This document shows positions 1 to 5,904 of a DNA stretch of 9,359 bases, in pieces. A program made the position numbers and the translations under genes. Each line of letters opens with the position of its first letter. The stretch's first letter is position 1. Source of the stretch: Bryobacterales bacterium (GTDB lineage Bacteria; Acidobacteriota; Terriglobia; Bryobacterales; Bryobacteraceae); contig PKYZ01000456.1 in assembly GCA_003132865.1 (NCBI GenBank), positions 629 to 9,987 of the forward strand. The letters are read 5' to 3'. Under the pieces are notes generated by a model. That model did no database searches. It was not told where the DNA came from and saw only the letters and a list, made by a program, of their open reading frames with translations.

Positions 1-655
1 AATCGTCGCCGCTGTGGATCAGTCCGGCCATGCCGTCCATCAGGATATGGTTGCCCTGTGCGGGCACGATATCGAAGACGATGTTCCAGCGCTCGCCGGT
101 TTGATAGCTGGTCCAGTTGTTGTGTCCGATAACCACGCGGCCGTCCTTGGTGTAGCTGCCGGTGGCCACGAAGGCGCTGCAATGCTCGGGCGTGGGCGAG
201 GGCGAGGGAAGGTCGTGCTGCTTGGCGTCCCATTTATCGAAATACGGCATCTCCAGCCAGGCGTTGAGGGCCACCACATCCCACAGGTCCAGCTTCACGC
301 CGTGCGCCACCGCGCCGTCGGCGATGCCCTGCAGTTCGGCGCGGTATTCGGCCTCCACGTGCGGCCACAGCATGTTCTGCGCCTTCTCGCGGAAGAACTG
401 CCAGTCCTTCTTTTCCTCGTGGGTCATCTCCAGAGCGACCGTTTGCAGGGTGTCGCGGATCTCGGAGGCCAGCAGGTAGCCGTGCTGATATCCGATGTCC
501 GACGGGCTGCCCTCCAGGTGCACCCAGATCCAGCCGTTTTGCTCGGCGTGGCGCGAGGCGTGTTTGAGGCGGGGATCGGCTTGCGGCTCGCGGGAGGCTA
601 GCGCAAGGGCCAGTCCCATAACAATGACAGCAACCACAACGGCGGTTCGACGCAT
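1..655 (-). CDS. secreted C45-type Ntn-hydrolase / acyltransferase (5' part only)
   Basis: The reading frame starts at ATG 655-653 and is open to the left edge (218 codons, no stop). Residues 1 to about 20 form a signal peptide: two Arg, then a Val/Ala/Leu-rich core, so the product is probably exported. Further in are a 'GSPSDIGYQHG' stretch (about residues 44-54) and 'EHCSAFVATG' with Cys at residue 159 (codon 181-179), followed by 'DGRVVIGHNNW'. In the C45 (acyl-CoA:6-aminopenicillanate acyltransferase-like) and phospholipase-B-like families a Cys in this setting becomes the N-terminal nucleophile after autoproteolytic cleavage; I infer that for Cys159. Substrate unknown; amide or acyl-ester hydrolysis is the family chemistry. 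It is divergent from selD with only 29 bases between the start codons. The alternative is a phospholipase-B-like hydrolase of the same fold. Confidence 0.75.
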   Translation of the reverse strand, partial: MRRTAVVVAVIVMGLALALASREPQADPRLKHASRHAEQNGWIWVHLEGSPSDIGYQHGYLLASEIRDTLQTVALEMTHEEKKDWQFFREKAQNMLWPHVEAEYRAELQGIADGAVAHGVKLDLWDVVALNAWLEMPYFDKWDAKQHDLPSPSPTPEHCSAFVATGSYTKDGRVVIGHNNWTSYQTGERWNIVFDIVPAQGNHILMDGMAGLIHSGDD

Positions 656-661
656 CCCGTT

Positions 662-669
662 ATTATAAT
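662..669. promoter_or_regulatory. possible shared -10 element of divergent promoters
   Basis: The 29-base gap between the two divergent start codons contains ATTATAAT. It reads TATAAT on the plus strand (664-669), about 16 bases before the selD ATG. It also reads TATAAT on the minus strand (667-662), which would give a nearly leaderless transcript for the hydrolase gene. No good -35 hexamer is visible on either side, so this is a candidate only. Confidence 0.35.
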
Positions 670-684
670 GAAGACGCATCCGCG

Positions 685-1719
685 ATGGCTGACACCACCC
701 AATTGCGCAAGCTGACCGCCCACGTGAAAGCGGCGGGTTGAGCGTCGAAGCTGAGTCCAAAGGTTTTGGACAGGGTTTTGGCGAGCATTCCTCGCGTGGC
801 GAATGAAAACGTGCTGGTGGGCTTCGACACGGCCGACGACGCCGGAGTCTACCAGTTGACGGCGGAGCTTGCCCTGGTGCAGACGGTGGATTTCTTCACG
901 CCGATTGTGGACGATCCGTTTACGTTCGGAGCCATCGCGGCCGCCAACGCGCTCAGCGATGTGTACGCCATGGGTGGGCGGCCGATCTCGGCGCTTACGA
1001 TTCTGGCTTACCCGGCGAAGGGCGACCTCGAAGACTTGGAGGAGATTCTGAAGGGCGGCGCGGAGAAGATGCGCGAAGCGGATTGCGCCGTGGTGGGCGG
1101 CCACAGCATCGCGGACGATGAAATCAAGTTCGGATATGCAGTGACCGGCACCATCCATCCCGCTCGGGTGAAGGCGAATGCGGGCGCGCGCGCCGGCGAT
1201 GCGCTGATATTTACCAAGCGGCTGGGCACGGGCGTGATTTCCACGGCCCTGAAACGCGGCATGGCGCGCGACGGGGATGTGGCGGCATCCATCGCCTCGA
1301 TGCTTACGCTCAACCGCAAGGCGTGCGAGGCGATGCTGGCGTACGATGTGCACGGGTGTACGGACGTCACCGGCTTCGGGCTGATCGGGCATGCGCGGGA
1401 GATGGCGCTGGCCAGCGGCGTGACGCTGGAGATTGAAGTGGATCGTTTGCGGTTTCTGGACGGTGCGCTGCAGTACGCCCGGCTGGGGGCGATTCCGGGC
1501 GGGCTGAAGAACAATCGCGAATACGCTTCGTGCGCCGTGGAGACCGCGCGCGATCTGCCGCAAGAGGTGGAGGACCTGCTTTACGATCCGCAGACGTCGG
1601 GCGGTTTGCTCATCACGTTGCCGGAAGCGGATGCGGCGGCGCTGGCGGGCGCGTATCCGGATGCGTACGGGATCGGGCGCGTGCTGCCGCGGCAAGCGAA
1701 ACCTATCAGGCTGATATGA
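685..1719 (+). CDS. selD: selenide, water dikinase SelD, selenocysteine-containing (UGA at 739-741)
   Basis: SelD makes selenophosphate from selenide and ATP, the selenium donor for selenocysteine-tRNA and selenouridine. Read from ATG 685 the frame meets TGA at codon 19, in the context Ala-Ala-Gly-UGA-Ala-Ser-Lys-Leu-Ser-Pro. This aligns with E. coli 'GAGCGCKISP', placing the UGA exactly at catalytic Cys17 and Lys22 at E. coli Lys20. With UGA read as Sec the product is 344 residues, close to the 347 of E. coli. Other conserved sites follow: 'DTADDAGVY' (48-56), 'DFFTPIVDDPF' (69-79), 'ALSDVYAMGG' (89-98), 'GGHSI' and 'TDVTGFGLIGH' with Asp227. The second Cys of the E. coli motif is Ser here. 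A start at TTG 766, after the UGA, would lose the catalytic residue and the glycine-rich N-terminus. A hairpin follows the UGA. The stop overlaps pyrF. No clear Shine-Dalgarno is seen. Confidence 0.93.
746..780 (+). promoter_or_regulatory. SECIS-like hairpin for selenocysteine insertion in selD
   Basis: Just after the UGA (739-741) the coding strand can fold into two stacked stems. The lower stem is CGAAGCU (746-752) with GGUUUUG (774-780), seven pairs of which three are G-U. A 2x2 internal loop follows (753-754 / 772-773). The upper stem is perfect: GUCCAAA (755-761) with UUUGGAC (765-771), closing a GGU loop at 762-764. Bacterial SECIS elements lie inside the coding region just downstream of the UGA and have a G at the start of the apical loop. 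They are bound by the SECIS domain of SelB. The 20-base distance from UGA to loop is within the usual range. The folding was done by eye. Confidence 0.8.
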
Positions 1720-2414
1720 CTCAGAACCGCATCATTGTTGCATTGGACGTGGATTCCGCCGCCGAAGCGCGCGCGCTGGTTGCCCGATTGGGCGCGCAGA
1801 TCGGCTTCTATAAAGTCGGGATGGAGCTTTACGCGGCGGCCGGCATGGACTTCGTGCGCGAACTGCTGGGGCAGGGAAAAGATGTCTTCCTGGACCAGAA
1901 ATATTACGACATCGGCGAGACGGTGAAGCGCGCGGTGCGTGTGGCGGCGGGCAGCGGCGTCCGCTTCCTGACCGTACACGGGAGCAGCCAGGTGATGCGC
2001 GCGGCGCGCGAAGGCCGCGGCGATGCCGGGCTGAAGCTGCTGGCAGTGACCGTACTGACCAGCTTCGACCAGCAGGATCTCGCGGACATGGGATACGACT
2101 GCGCCATCTCTGACCTGGTTTCTTTGCGCGTGCGAAAAGCCCTGGAGGCGGGCATGGACGGGCTGGTCTGTTCGCCGCTGGACGCCGCCGCAGTGCGCGC
2201 ACAGGCAGGTCCGCAGGCGATTCTGGTGACGCCGGGAGTGCGCTCAGGCGGGGCGGCGAAGGGCGATCAGAAGCGCGTGGCCACACCGGCCGAGGCCATC
2301 CGCGACGGGGCGGACTACGTGGTGATGGGGCGGCAGATCACGCGCGCAACCGATCCGGCGGCGGAGGCGGCGCGGGTGGCGGAGGAGATTGCGGGAGTGC
2401 TCGTGGGCAGGTGA
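1716..2414 (+). CDS. pyrF: orotidine 5'-phosphate decarboxylase PyrF
   Basis: The 232-residue product carries out the last step of de novo UMP synthesis, decarboxylating OMP in the cytoplasm. It begins 'IIVALDVDS' (residues 6-14), the first beta strand with its substrate-binding Asp11. Lys33 sits in 'FYKVGMELY'. The catalytic charged network is 'DQKYYDI' with Asp60, Lys62 and Asp65, matching the DxKxxDI signature. 'VTPGVR' (171-176) and 'VMGRQI' (203-208) form the phosphate-binding end. The length fits the short bacterial class. ATG 1716 overlaps the selD stop (ATGA), so the two are almost surely co-transcribed and translationally coupled. An in-frame open stretch upstream (from 1530) lies inside selD and is not part of the protein. 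Confidence 0.95.
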   Translation: MTQNRIIVALDVDSAAEARALVARLGAQIGFYKVGMELYAAAGMDFVRELLGQGKDVFLDQKYYDIGETVKRAVRVAAGSGVRFLTVHGSSQVMRAAREGRGDAGLKLLAVTVLTSFDQQDLADMGYDCAISDLVSLRVRKALEAGMDGLVCSPLDAAAVRAQAGPQAILVTPGVRSGGAAKGDQKRVATPAEAIRDGADYVVMGRQITRATDPAAEAARVAEEIAGVLVGR

Positions 2415-2427
2415 CTCTTTGGCCTGG

Positions 2428-2772
2428 TCACTTTTCCAGTTGAGCCAACGCGGACTCAAGGATAGGCAGAAGGGGAGGGAGGTCCTCGGCGACGGTCGTC
2501 CAGACGATATCCAGATCCACATCGAAATATGCGTGGATCAGCCGGTTTCGCATCGCAACCATTTTCGCGTATGGGATGCTCGTAAAACGAAGGCGCGCTT
2601 CGTCACTCAATCTGGAGGCTCCCTCGCCGAGGATTTCGAGCGTGCGAGTCAGGGCCATCGCCAGCATCGGATCGCTGGAAAGCTCCGTCCGGGAGCGCCC
2701 AGCGGCCATATGCAACGCCATCGTGACGGGCTCGTGCATGTGCCTCAAGCGAATGGTATCGGGGCTCGGCAT
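2428..2772 (-). CDS. HepT-like HEPN toxin (DUF86 family RNase)
   Basis: The product is 114 residues, mostly helical. It carries Arg75-Asn-Arg-Leu-Ile-His80-Ala-Tyr82, the RX4HXY motif of HepT-type HEPN ribonucleases. In the family, Arg and His cleave RNA and the Tyr is the residue AMPylated by the partner MNT antitoxin. 'TRTLEILGEGASRLS' (42-56) matches the usual DUF86 central helix. I chose ATG 2772, giving 'MPSPDTIRLRHM', because the antitoxin's conserved end falls there; an ATG at 2796 is in frame. The gene lies downstream of and overlaps the MNT gene, the normal order for this system. It converges on pyrF with 13 bases between the stops; no terminator is visible there. Confidence 0.82.
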   Translation of the reverse strand: MPSPDTIRLRHMHEPVTMALHMAAGRSRTELSSDPMLAMALTRTLEILGEGASRLSDEARLRFTSIPYAKMVAMRNRLIHAYFDVDLDIVWTTVAEDLPPLLPILESALAQLEK

Positions 2773-3073
2773 AGACCACCGAGGCATCGCGGACAACTTC
2801 CTCCCGAAAATGGCGACTCAGGTCCATTGGCGTTCGCAAGTCGATTGTGCGCTCATCGAGAAGGCGGCTTAGCTCGTCCTGAATGTCGGCCAAGCGGAAG
2901 AACCCGATCCGTTCGTGCGGCCGGAACTCCACGAGCACATCGATGTCGCTATCATCGGAGAAGCGATCGGTCAACACGGAGCCGAACAGCGCGAGCTTCC
3001 GAATGCCGTTGCGGCGGCACAACGCGGCGATCTTCGCCTCTGGGACCTCGATGTGGGCGACCGTCATGCTCAT
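2603..3073 (-). CDS. MntA-like nucleotidyltransferase antitoxin with extended C-terminus
   Basis: Residues 1 to about 102 form a minimal nucleotidyltransferase. 'LALFGSVLTDRFSDDSDIDV' (27-46) gives the GSX10DXD signature (Gly31-Ser32, Asp43, Asp45), and the third carboxylate is Asp78 in 'RTIDLRTP'. In characterised MntA/HepT pairs this enzyme AMPylates the HEPN toxin and neutralises it. The usual protein ends near 'VVYA' (residue 102), where the toxin ATG (2772) begins one base out of frame. Here no stop occurs: the frame continues about 54 codons through the toxin gene to TGA 2605-2603. That tail ('EPRYHSLEAHARARHDG...') is an out-of-frame reading of HepT and resembles nothing known to me. 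ATG 3067 (residue 3) is an alternative start. Divergent from the phosphodiesterase gene, 25 bases apart. Confidence 0.8.
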   Translation of the reverse strand: MSMTVAHIEVPEAKIAALCRRNGIRKLALFGSVLTDRFSDDSDIDVLVEFRPHERIGFFRLADIQDELSRLLDERTIDLRTPMDLSRHFREEVVRDASVVYAEPRYHSLEAHARARHDGVAYGRWALPDGAFQRSDAGDGPDSHARNPRRGSLQIE

Positions 3074-3098
3074 TCAAGTATGACGCATCCGGAGTTCC

Positions 3099-3569
3099 AT
3101 GGCGATAGTTGGACTGATCTCGGATACTCACGGCTTGCTACGGCCGGAGGCGGTGCGCGCGCTGGCGGGGTCGGACCTGATTATACATGCAGGTGATGTG
3201 GGTTCGCCCGAGATCCTGGCTGCGCTGCGCGCGGTCGCGCCGGTGGTGGCGGTCAGGGGAAATGTGGACACGGGTGCTTGGGCGTCGGCGCTGCCGGCGA
3301 CCGCCGTTGCGGAAATCGGGGGCACGCTCATCTACGTGCTGCACGATTTGAACGAGCTGGATCTGGACCCGGCGGCGGCTGGGTTCGGCGTGGTGGTGTC
3401 GGGTCACTCGCACAAGGCGGCGAGCGCGGAGCGTGGTGGCCTGCTGCTCGTCAATCCGGGCAGCGCGGCGCGGCGGCGGTTCAAGTTGCCGGTTACCGTG
3501 GCGCGGCTGGACTTGGGGCGGGTGCCGTGGGATGTCCAGTTCATCGATCTGGATGACCCGGCAGAATGA
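3099..3569 (+). CDS. YfcE/MJ0936-like metallophosphoesterase
   Basis: This 156-residue protein contains all metal-binding blocks of the small calcineurin-like phosphodiesterases: 'SDTHG' (8-12, D-x-H), 'HAGDV' (30-34, GD), 'VRGNVD' (52-57, GN), 'LHD' (81-83) and 'GHSHK' (102-106, the GHxH block), followed by 'NPGS' (119-122). The length matches the YfcE/MJ0936 family, which hydrolyses artificial phosphodiesters with two divalent metals. The natural substrate is not known. The start at ATG 3099 puts residue 1 just before the first beta strand, with GGAG (3091-3094) four bases upstream, a tight spacing. It is divergent from the MNT antitoxin gene, so both promoters must share or overlap the 25-base gap or lie inside the other gene. 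Confidence 0.9.
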   Translation: MAIVGLISDTHGLLRPEAVRALAGSDLIIHAGDVGSPEILAALRAVAPVVAVRGNVDTGAWASALPATAVAEIGGTLIYVLHDLNELDLDPAAAGFGVVVSGHSHKAASAERGGLLLVNPGSAARRRFKLPVTVARLDLGRVPWDVQFIDLDDPAE

Positions 3570-3621
3570 CCCTCCGATTCTGGCAAACAAAGCCCAACAG
3601 ATTGATAATAATAAGCTTATA

Positions 3622-3650
3622 TTGTTGGAGCGACGACTCGTTTGTACAAT
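3622..3650 (+). promoter_or_regulatory. possible upstream promoter in the gap before the RHH/PIN pair
   Basis: TTGTTG (3622-3627) and TACAAT (3645-3650) are 17 bases apart in an A+T-rich stretch that stands out against the GC-rich surroundings. Around it are the palindromes ATAAGCTTAT (3611-3620) and TTCGCGAA (3658-3665), and the arms CCAACA (3594-3599) / TGTTGG (3623-3628). This may be a second, upstream promoter for the antitoxin-toxin pair. Confidence 0.3.
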
Positions 3651-3667
3651 TTGCGCCTTCGCGAAAA

Positions 3668-3695
3668 TTGACAGCGGTTCCACAACCGCTATACT
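3668..3695 (+). promoter_or_regulatory. promoter with palindromic operator for the RHH/PIN pair
   Basis: A consensus -35 TTGACA (3668-3673) and a -10 TATACT (3690-3695) are separated by 16 bases. Between them, touching both boxes, lies a perfect inverted repeat: AGCGGTT (3673-3679), CCAC, AACCGCT (3684-3690). Ribbon-helix-helix antitoxins usually repress their own operon by binding such sites, so this is probably the autoregulatory operator. Transcription would start near 3702, leaving about 20 bases to the ATG at 3723, with an AGGA/TAGG-like ribosome site in the leader. Confidence 0.75.
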
Positions 3696-3722
3696 GAAAG
3701 CGTCGATAGGACTAGGCACGAC

Positions 3723-3998
3723 ATGAGAACCACCAAGACCCTATCAGTGTCCCTACCTCCGAGCCAACTCAGGGACATGGCGCGGACGGCAAGAAAAGAA
3801 AATCGCACGATCAGCGATCTGGTCGGCGAACTCTACCGGCGCTACGTGTCCGACGAGGCACGCCGTGAATTCGCCCGCGCCGTCGGAACCCTTCGCACGG
3901 AGGCGGCCAGGACACCCGCCGCGAAACTCACGATGCGCCAAATCGACGCCGAGATCGCCGCCGCAAGGCGGGAACGGAAACGCAAACCCTCGCGATGA
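3723..3998 (+). CDS. ribbon-helix-helix (CopG-like) antitoxin
   Basis: The 91-residue product opens with 'TKTLSVSLPPSQLRDMAR' (residues 4-21), a basic beta strand followed by the first helix. 'ENRTISDLVGELYRRYV' (26-42) gives the second helix; together they form an RHH DNA-binding domain like CopG/Arc. The C-terminal half is helical and very basic at the end ('RRERKRKPSR') and probably wraps the toxin. RHH antitoxins dimerise, bind their promoter and block the toxin. A strong promoter with a palindrome directly upstream supports autoregulation. The stop overlaps the start of the PIN gene (ATGA at 3995-3998), the usual coupling of a toxin-antitoxin pair. The family call is firm; the exact subfamily is not. 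Confidence 0.85.
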   Translation: MRTTKTLSVSLPPSQLRDMARTARKENRTISDLVGELYRRYVSDEARREFARAVGTLRTEAARTPAAKLTMRQIDAEIAAARRERKRKPSR

Positions 3999-4408
3999 TT
4001 CGCGTCGTCTTCGATACCAACATCCTCTTTTCCGCAGCGTTCAAACAGGTCGGCGTTCCGGCCCAGGTTCTCGATCTGGTGGCGCCCGGTATCCTCACCC
4101 CGTGCATTTCGGACGCAATCATGGCCGAGTATCTGGACGTGCTCACGCGACCAGTTCTCCGGCCGCATGCCGCCCGCGCACGAGAAGTATTGGAATTGAT
4201 GGCGAGATTCGCGGTTCACGTCTCCCCTACCCAAGCAGTCTCCCTCTGTTCCGATCCGGACGACGATTGCTTTCTTGAATGCGCATTGGCCGCGGAAGCT
4301 GCCTATATCGTGACCGGCAATGCCCGCCACTTTCCCAAGGCTTATGGGGCCGTCGCCATCGTGACTCCGCGCCAACTCCTTCAGCGTCTCATTGCCGACC
4401 AGCCGTAA
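3995..4408 (+). CDS. PIN-domain toxin (COG1569-like putative RNase)
   Basis: The 137-residue protein starts 'MIRVVFDTNILFSA', the PIN-domain opening with Asp7 and Asn9. Glu45 ('AEYLDVL') and Asp90 within 'SDPDDDCFLECALA' (86-99) supply further acidic metal ligands. 'YIVTGNARHFP' (104-114) occupies the place of the last acidic motif, with Asn109 where many PIN domains have Asp; a TGN-RHFP form also seems normal in this subfamily. PIN toxins are Mg2+-dependent RNases that cut tRNA, rRNA or mRNA and stop growth when free of antitoxin. The target here is unknown. It overlaps the RHH antitoxin by four bases and shares its promoter. No terminator is visible after the stop. Confidence 0.88.
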   Translation: MIRVVFDTNILFSAAFKQVGVPAQVLDLVAPGILTPCISDAIMAEYLDVLTRPVLRPHAARAREVLELMARFAVHVSPTQAVSLCSDPDDDCFLECALAAEAAYIVTGNARHFPKAYGAVAIVTPRQLLQRLIADQP

Positions 4409-4479
4409 GCCTCAGTCCGGGCCCTGTTGCGGCAAGTTATGCGGAGGAGTTCTGCCGGTTACTACGCGCCTGCGGAAGC

Positions 4480-4508
4480 TTGACCGCCAGGCGTCCCGGA
4501 GCTACGCT
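4480..4508 (+). promoter_or_regulatory. candidate promoter for the PD-(D/E)XK gene
   Basis: TTGACC (4480-4485) and TACGCT (4503-4508) are 17 bases apart, about 50 bases before ATG 4560. The -35 is good and the -10 is weak. The rest of the 151-base gap 4409-4559 holds nothing else recognisable apart from the ribosome site GGAGAA at 4545-4550. Confidence 0.3.
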
Positions 4509-4559
4509 ATTCATCGACGCGAAGTGGACCCCGAGCCTGCGCGCGGAGAAAGCCAGTCA

Positions 4560-5808
4560 ATGACGATCCGGGAAGGGGAAGGTTATCGTTCGGCTTTCGC
4601 GAAGTTTCGCGAACAGCTCGAAAGCCGCCGATACGAGGACCGCGAGAAAGCCGCCTGCGAAGCACCGGGGTTCAACCTTTTTCGTCTGCTCGGTCGTGAG
4701 CGCGACGAGATTCACACGCATTCCGCCCTCATGGCGGAACTTCCTTAGCCCCGAGGGATCGCACGGTCAGGGAAAGATTTTCCTGGAGAAGTTCCTCCTG
4801 GAAGTGGGCGAAAGGCAAGACCTGGATTGGCTCGCCAAACCGCCTGAGGCTGACGACTGGACGGTGAACACCGAGGAGTGGTTCAACGATGGGAGGCTCG
4901 ATATCGTGGTGCGCTCAGGCGTGACCCCACTTCTTCTGGTGATCGAAAACAAAATCTACGCCGCTGATGCTGAGGACCAACTGCAGCGCTACGAGCGATG
5001 GATGGGCCGTCAGCCAGGCCACGCGAATCAAAAGATTCTCATCTACTTAACGCTCGATGGGAAGCCATGCGCAGGCACCCAGCCAGCGAACTACTGTCGC
5101 TTGTCGTACCGAGAGAACATCGTCCAATGGCTGACGCGGAGTCAAGAGCGCGTGCGTGCAGGCGCCGTCGCCGTGCGAGACGTCTGTGAACAGTATCTCA
5201 AGACGATCGCGATGCTATGTGGAGGGACCGACATGAACACCTCAGAGGATACGTCACAGGTCGATGCATTTTTGCGGGAGCCCGACAACTACCGCTTCGC
5301 GGGTGAAGTCCATGAGCGACTTGAGAAGTTGATAGATGAACTGATTAAGGAATTCTGGAGGCGGCTGAGAGCCAAAGTCCGGGAAGACCCGCGGGCACGG
5401 GGCTGGGACGTCAGTATCAGGTGGGAGTCGCGCACTGTAAAGGATTGGGGACTGGACGCAATTCCAGCCGGAAGCGACGGCAAGTACGTCATGATCTCTG
5501 CCGTGGAGGACGCTTCGGGCTTCGCCTACGGTATCGTGCGGATCGGGGCACGAAAAACCCGCTGCCACGGCCGCCGCTGGACGGACTACCTTTCAGTTTG
5601 CCCGGAGAACTCTTATCCCTGGTGGGCGGCATACCGCGTGGTCCTCAAGACGCGGCTGAGGGATCACAACTTCTGGCAGCGGACTCCGCAGGAACAACTC
5701 CGGCTCGCCGACGAAATTGCCTCCGCTGTCTGCGAATTGATCGAGAGCGCCGGCGACTTCGTCAAGAGCAAGGAAATTGAAGCCGCGAGGCAGGCTGCGA
5801 CCGTCTGA
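4560..5808 (+). pseudogene. PD-(D/E)XK nuclease-like protein (PDDEXK_4 type), split by a frameshift
   Basis: Two frames join into one protein of about 415 residues. The first (4560-4748, 62 residues) starts at ATG 4560 with GGAGAA nine bases upstream. It contains 'GFNLFRLLGRERDEIHTHSA', the N-terminal block of PDDEXK_4 (PF14281-like) proteins, then stops at TAG 4746-4748. The second frame is open to 5808 and resumes with 'LSPEGSHGQGKIFLEKFL', exactly the expected continuation. The nuclease core follows: 'GRLDIVV' (Asp codon 4900-4902) and 'LLVIENKIYA' (Glu 4945-4947, Lys 4951-4953), giving D-x-E-N-K, then 'EDQLQRYERW'. The C-terminal half (from about 5230) is charged, with helices and no recognised domain. 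Family members are mostly uncharacterised, often linked to defence. Without a frame change the nuclease would lack its first 60 residues. An in-frame ATG at 4696 in the second frame yields junk before the conserved block. A sequencing error or +1 slip remain possible. Confidence 0.75.
4743..4748 (+). other. frameshift site in the nuclease gene (CCT TAG)
   Basis: The upstream frame reads GAA CTT CCT TAG and the conserved protein continues as CTT AGC CCC in the +1 frame. Removing one C of 4743-4744 restores 'AELLSPEGSHGQG'. A +1 slip of the P-site tRNA from CCU to CUU before the UAG would give almost the same protein ('AELPSPEGSHG'). No obvious stimulatory Shine-Dalgarno is seen just upstream, so a mutation or a read error is more likely than programmed shifting. 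Confidence 0.6.
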
Positions 5809-5867
5809 CAGACTCCTTAGGGGCGCGGGCTCATCTGCCCATCTGCTGCGCGCTTCCGACCCGGTGT

Positions 5868-5873
5868 TATGAT
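5868..5873 (+). promoter_or_regulatory. candidate -10 box for tig
   Basis: TATGAT lies 31 bases before the tig TTG start, directly upstream of a GGGG. The best -35 (CTGCTG, 5843-5848) is poor and 19 bases away. Gap 5809-5904 shows no terminator with a T-run; GGGC (5827-5830) / GCCC (5837-5840) could form a short hairpin. Confidence 0.3.
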
Positions 5874-5904
5874 GGGGCTTAGTTCGATTCCGAGGTAAAC
5901 CCCA

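Noticed and set aside
14..655. Plus-strand open frames of 195 and 105 codons at the left edge
   Set aside because: They lie opposite the C45-like hydrolase, which has a signal peptide and a conserved Cys motif; the plus-strand products have no recognisable domain.
598..1695. 365-codon minus-strand frame opposite selD
   Set aside because: Arg/His-rich composition typical of the antisense of a GC-rich gene; selD on the other strand is unmistakable.
1530..1715. N-terminal extension of PyrF
   Set aside because: The added residues are selD read out of frame; ATG 1716 gives the normal length and a start right before the first beta strand.
766..1719. SelD starting at TTG 766
   Set aside because: This start would delete the catalytic position, Lys22 and the glycine-rich N-terminus. 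Upstream codons match SelD when the UGA is read as Sec.
4392..4559. N-terminal extension of the nuclease gene upstream of ATG 4560
   Set aside because: The extra residues look random, and ATG 4560 has a good ribosome site at a proper distance.
4743..4748. Confident call of programmed +1 frameshifting
   Set aside because: The CCT-TAG context is suggestive, but no stimulatory upstream ribosome site or downstream structure was seen; a mutation or read error is simpler.
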